Made by a program: the position numbers and the translations under genes | The notes under the pieces: generated by a model | Databases searched by the model: none | Told to the model about the DNA's origin: nothing | Seen by the model: only the letters and a program-made list of their open reading frames with translations | Assembly (NCBI RefSeq): GCF_020829645.1 | Contig: NZ_JAIVFS010000025.1 | Coordinates: forward strand, 1 to 64,000 | Direction of reading: 5' to 3' | Length of the DNA: 64,000 nucleotides | Source: Nostoc mirabile CHAB5784 | GTDB lineage: Bacteria > Cyanobacteriota > Cyanobacteriia > Cyanobacteriales > Nostocaceae | Shown here: piece after piece, positions 63,224 through 64,000 of the stretch | Numbering within the stretch: position 1 is the first letter of the stretch | Layout: every line of letters begins with the position of its first letter

Positions 63224-64000
63224 CTACCTCTCTATAGTTACATCAGGCAGGCGGCTCCACTCATTCCAAGAGCCATCGTAATTCCGAACATTCGGATAGC
63301 CTAATAAATACTTTAGGACAAACCAGGTATATCCAGAACGCCCACCGATCGCACAGTAGGGAAACACTTCCCGATCAGCCGTAATGCCCTTACTATGATA
63401 AAGATTTTTCAATTCGTCGAATGATTTAAAAGTTCCATCCTCATTGAGAGTTAAGATATGCTCAAGATGGACTGCACCTGGAATATGTCCAGTAAGTTCA
63501 CCTTCTTTTGGTGGCTGATCGAAAAACCACTCACCACAATATTCTTGAAGTGTTCGGACATCCAACAAAACGCTATCGCTTTGACCAATCGATGCCTGAA
63601 CTTCATTATGTAATACTCGCAGATGAGCATCAGTAGCTTTGGCACGGTAATCAGTGGTAGGAAATGTGGATAACTCAGTTGCCAGTGGACAACCATCTGA
63701 TTTCCATTTCTGGTAACCGCCATTGAGAACTCGTACATTCTCATGCCCAAAGACTTTCAATAACCAGAAAATCCAGGCTCCGGTTCCAGGATAACCGCCA
63801 TAGGCAATCACTGTTGTGTCATTGGTGATGCCTGAGCGTGCCATCAGCCTTTCAAAAGCTCGCGCATCCAAATTCATCTTCAAATCGGGCAATAGTAAGT
63901 CTGTAAAAATGTTCCAGAAGACAGCACCAGGTATGTGAGCATTTTTGTACGGCTCTGGACTCATATCCACTTCGATAATGCGGATGTTTGGATCGTTGAG
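63224..64000 (-). CDS. Sulfurtransferase (rhodanese family), 5' end beyond the window
   Basis: Two-domain rhodanese-type protein; the 259 visible codons run off the right edge with the frame still open (LNDPNIRIIEVDMSPEPYKN), so about 10-20 N-terminal codons are missing. The first domain has no catalytic cysteine (ARSGITNDTTVIAYGGYPGT). The second has the active loop in FPYCAIGGRSGYTWF, where Cys accepts sulfane sulfur and GGRS fits the thiosulfate/mercaptopyruvate type. It transfers sulfur, possibly from thiosulfate to cyanide or thiols. A link to the sulfur region is only by function. Confidence 0.9.
   Translation of the reverse strand, partial: LNDPNIRIIEVDMSPEPYKNAHIPGAVFWNIFTDLLLPDLKMNLDARAFERLMARSGITNDTTVIAYGGYPGTGAWIFWLLKVFGHENVRVLNGGYQKWKSDGCPLATELSTFPTTDYRAKATDAHLRVLHNEVQASIGQSDSVLLDVRTLQEYCGEWFFDQPPKEGELTGHIPGAVHLEHILTLNEDGTFKSFDELKNLYHSKGITADREVFPYCAIGGRSGYTWFVLKYLLGYPNVRNYDGSWNEWSRLPDVTIER

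Noticed and set aside
1..64000. tRNA, rRNA or riboswitch
   Set aside because: I scanned by eye for tRNA-like GGTTCGAATCC segments and for known riboswitch cores and saw none. A covariance-model scan would be needed to be sure.

Overview
The window looks like the chromosome of a filamentous, probably heterocyst-forming cyanobacterium of the Nostoc/Anabaena group. The evidence is the very high density of HIP1 octamers (GCGATCGC), heptanucleotide tandem repeats of the ATTGGGC and AATTACG type, many small inverted-repeat elements between genes, and cyanobacterial genes such as a Psb35-like photosystem II protein, a plastoquinone-type prenyltransferase, a GH100 invertase, a PEP-CTERM protein and GloVer-repeat and FG-GAP proteins. 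No tRNA, rRNA, CRISPR array or prophage was recognised. The species cannot be fixed from the sequence alone.

Layout. 0-9.5 kb: housekeeping genes (invertase, rsmB, TerB-like protein, psb35, a class A penicillin-binding protein, folK, a Nudix hydrolase, a PEP-CTERM protein) with broken genes at the left edge (IS200/IS605 tail, J-domain remnant) and behind the Nudix gene (start of an ADP-ribosylglycohydrolase). 9.5-20 kb: an SPFH protein, small membrane proteins, a TauE/DUF1634 pair, an ISAs1 remnant, a GloVer-repeat secreted protein, a PAP2 phosphatase and a zinc-ribbon membrane protein, separated by repeat-rich DNA. 20-35.6 kb: redox genes (Prx-Grx fusion, glutathione peroxidase), an ammonium transporter with a decayed partial copy upstream, a peptidoglycan-binding/HEAT protein, a DMT exporter, exopolyphosphatase, a UbiA prenyltransferase and a DsbA-like protein. 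36-44 kb: a TetR-tautomerase-thioesterase operon, a second TauE and two CadD-type transporters.

44-57 kb is a sulfur-assimilation region: cysK with an Rrf2 regulator, divergent cysE, a Crp-family regulator resembling CysR, three genes made only of NIL domains, and the sulfate permease genes cysW, cysT and sbpA. The cysA ATPase is not in the window. The NIL genes and the permease run in the same direction but are split by about 5 kb holding a MITE, an IS630-type element and a large FG-GAP/calcium-binding protein gene. 57-64 kb: a class II glutamine amidotransferase, purE, nagA, a site-2 protease and a sulfurtransferase cut by the window edge.

The most striking non-coding content is a dense set of at least eight families of small inverted-repeat elements. 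Some are nested inside each other or share a target TA with a full IS. There are also short repeats inserted in frame into genes, and two 21-bp tandem arrays that read as heptapeptide repeats.
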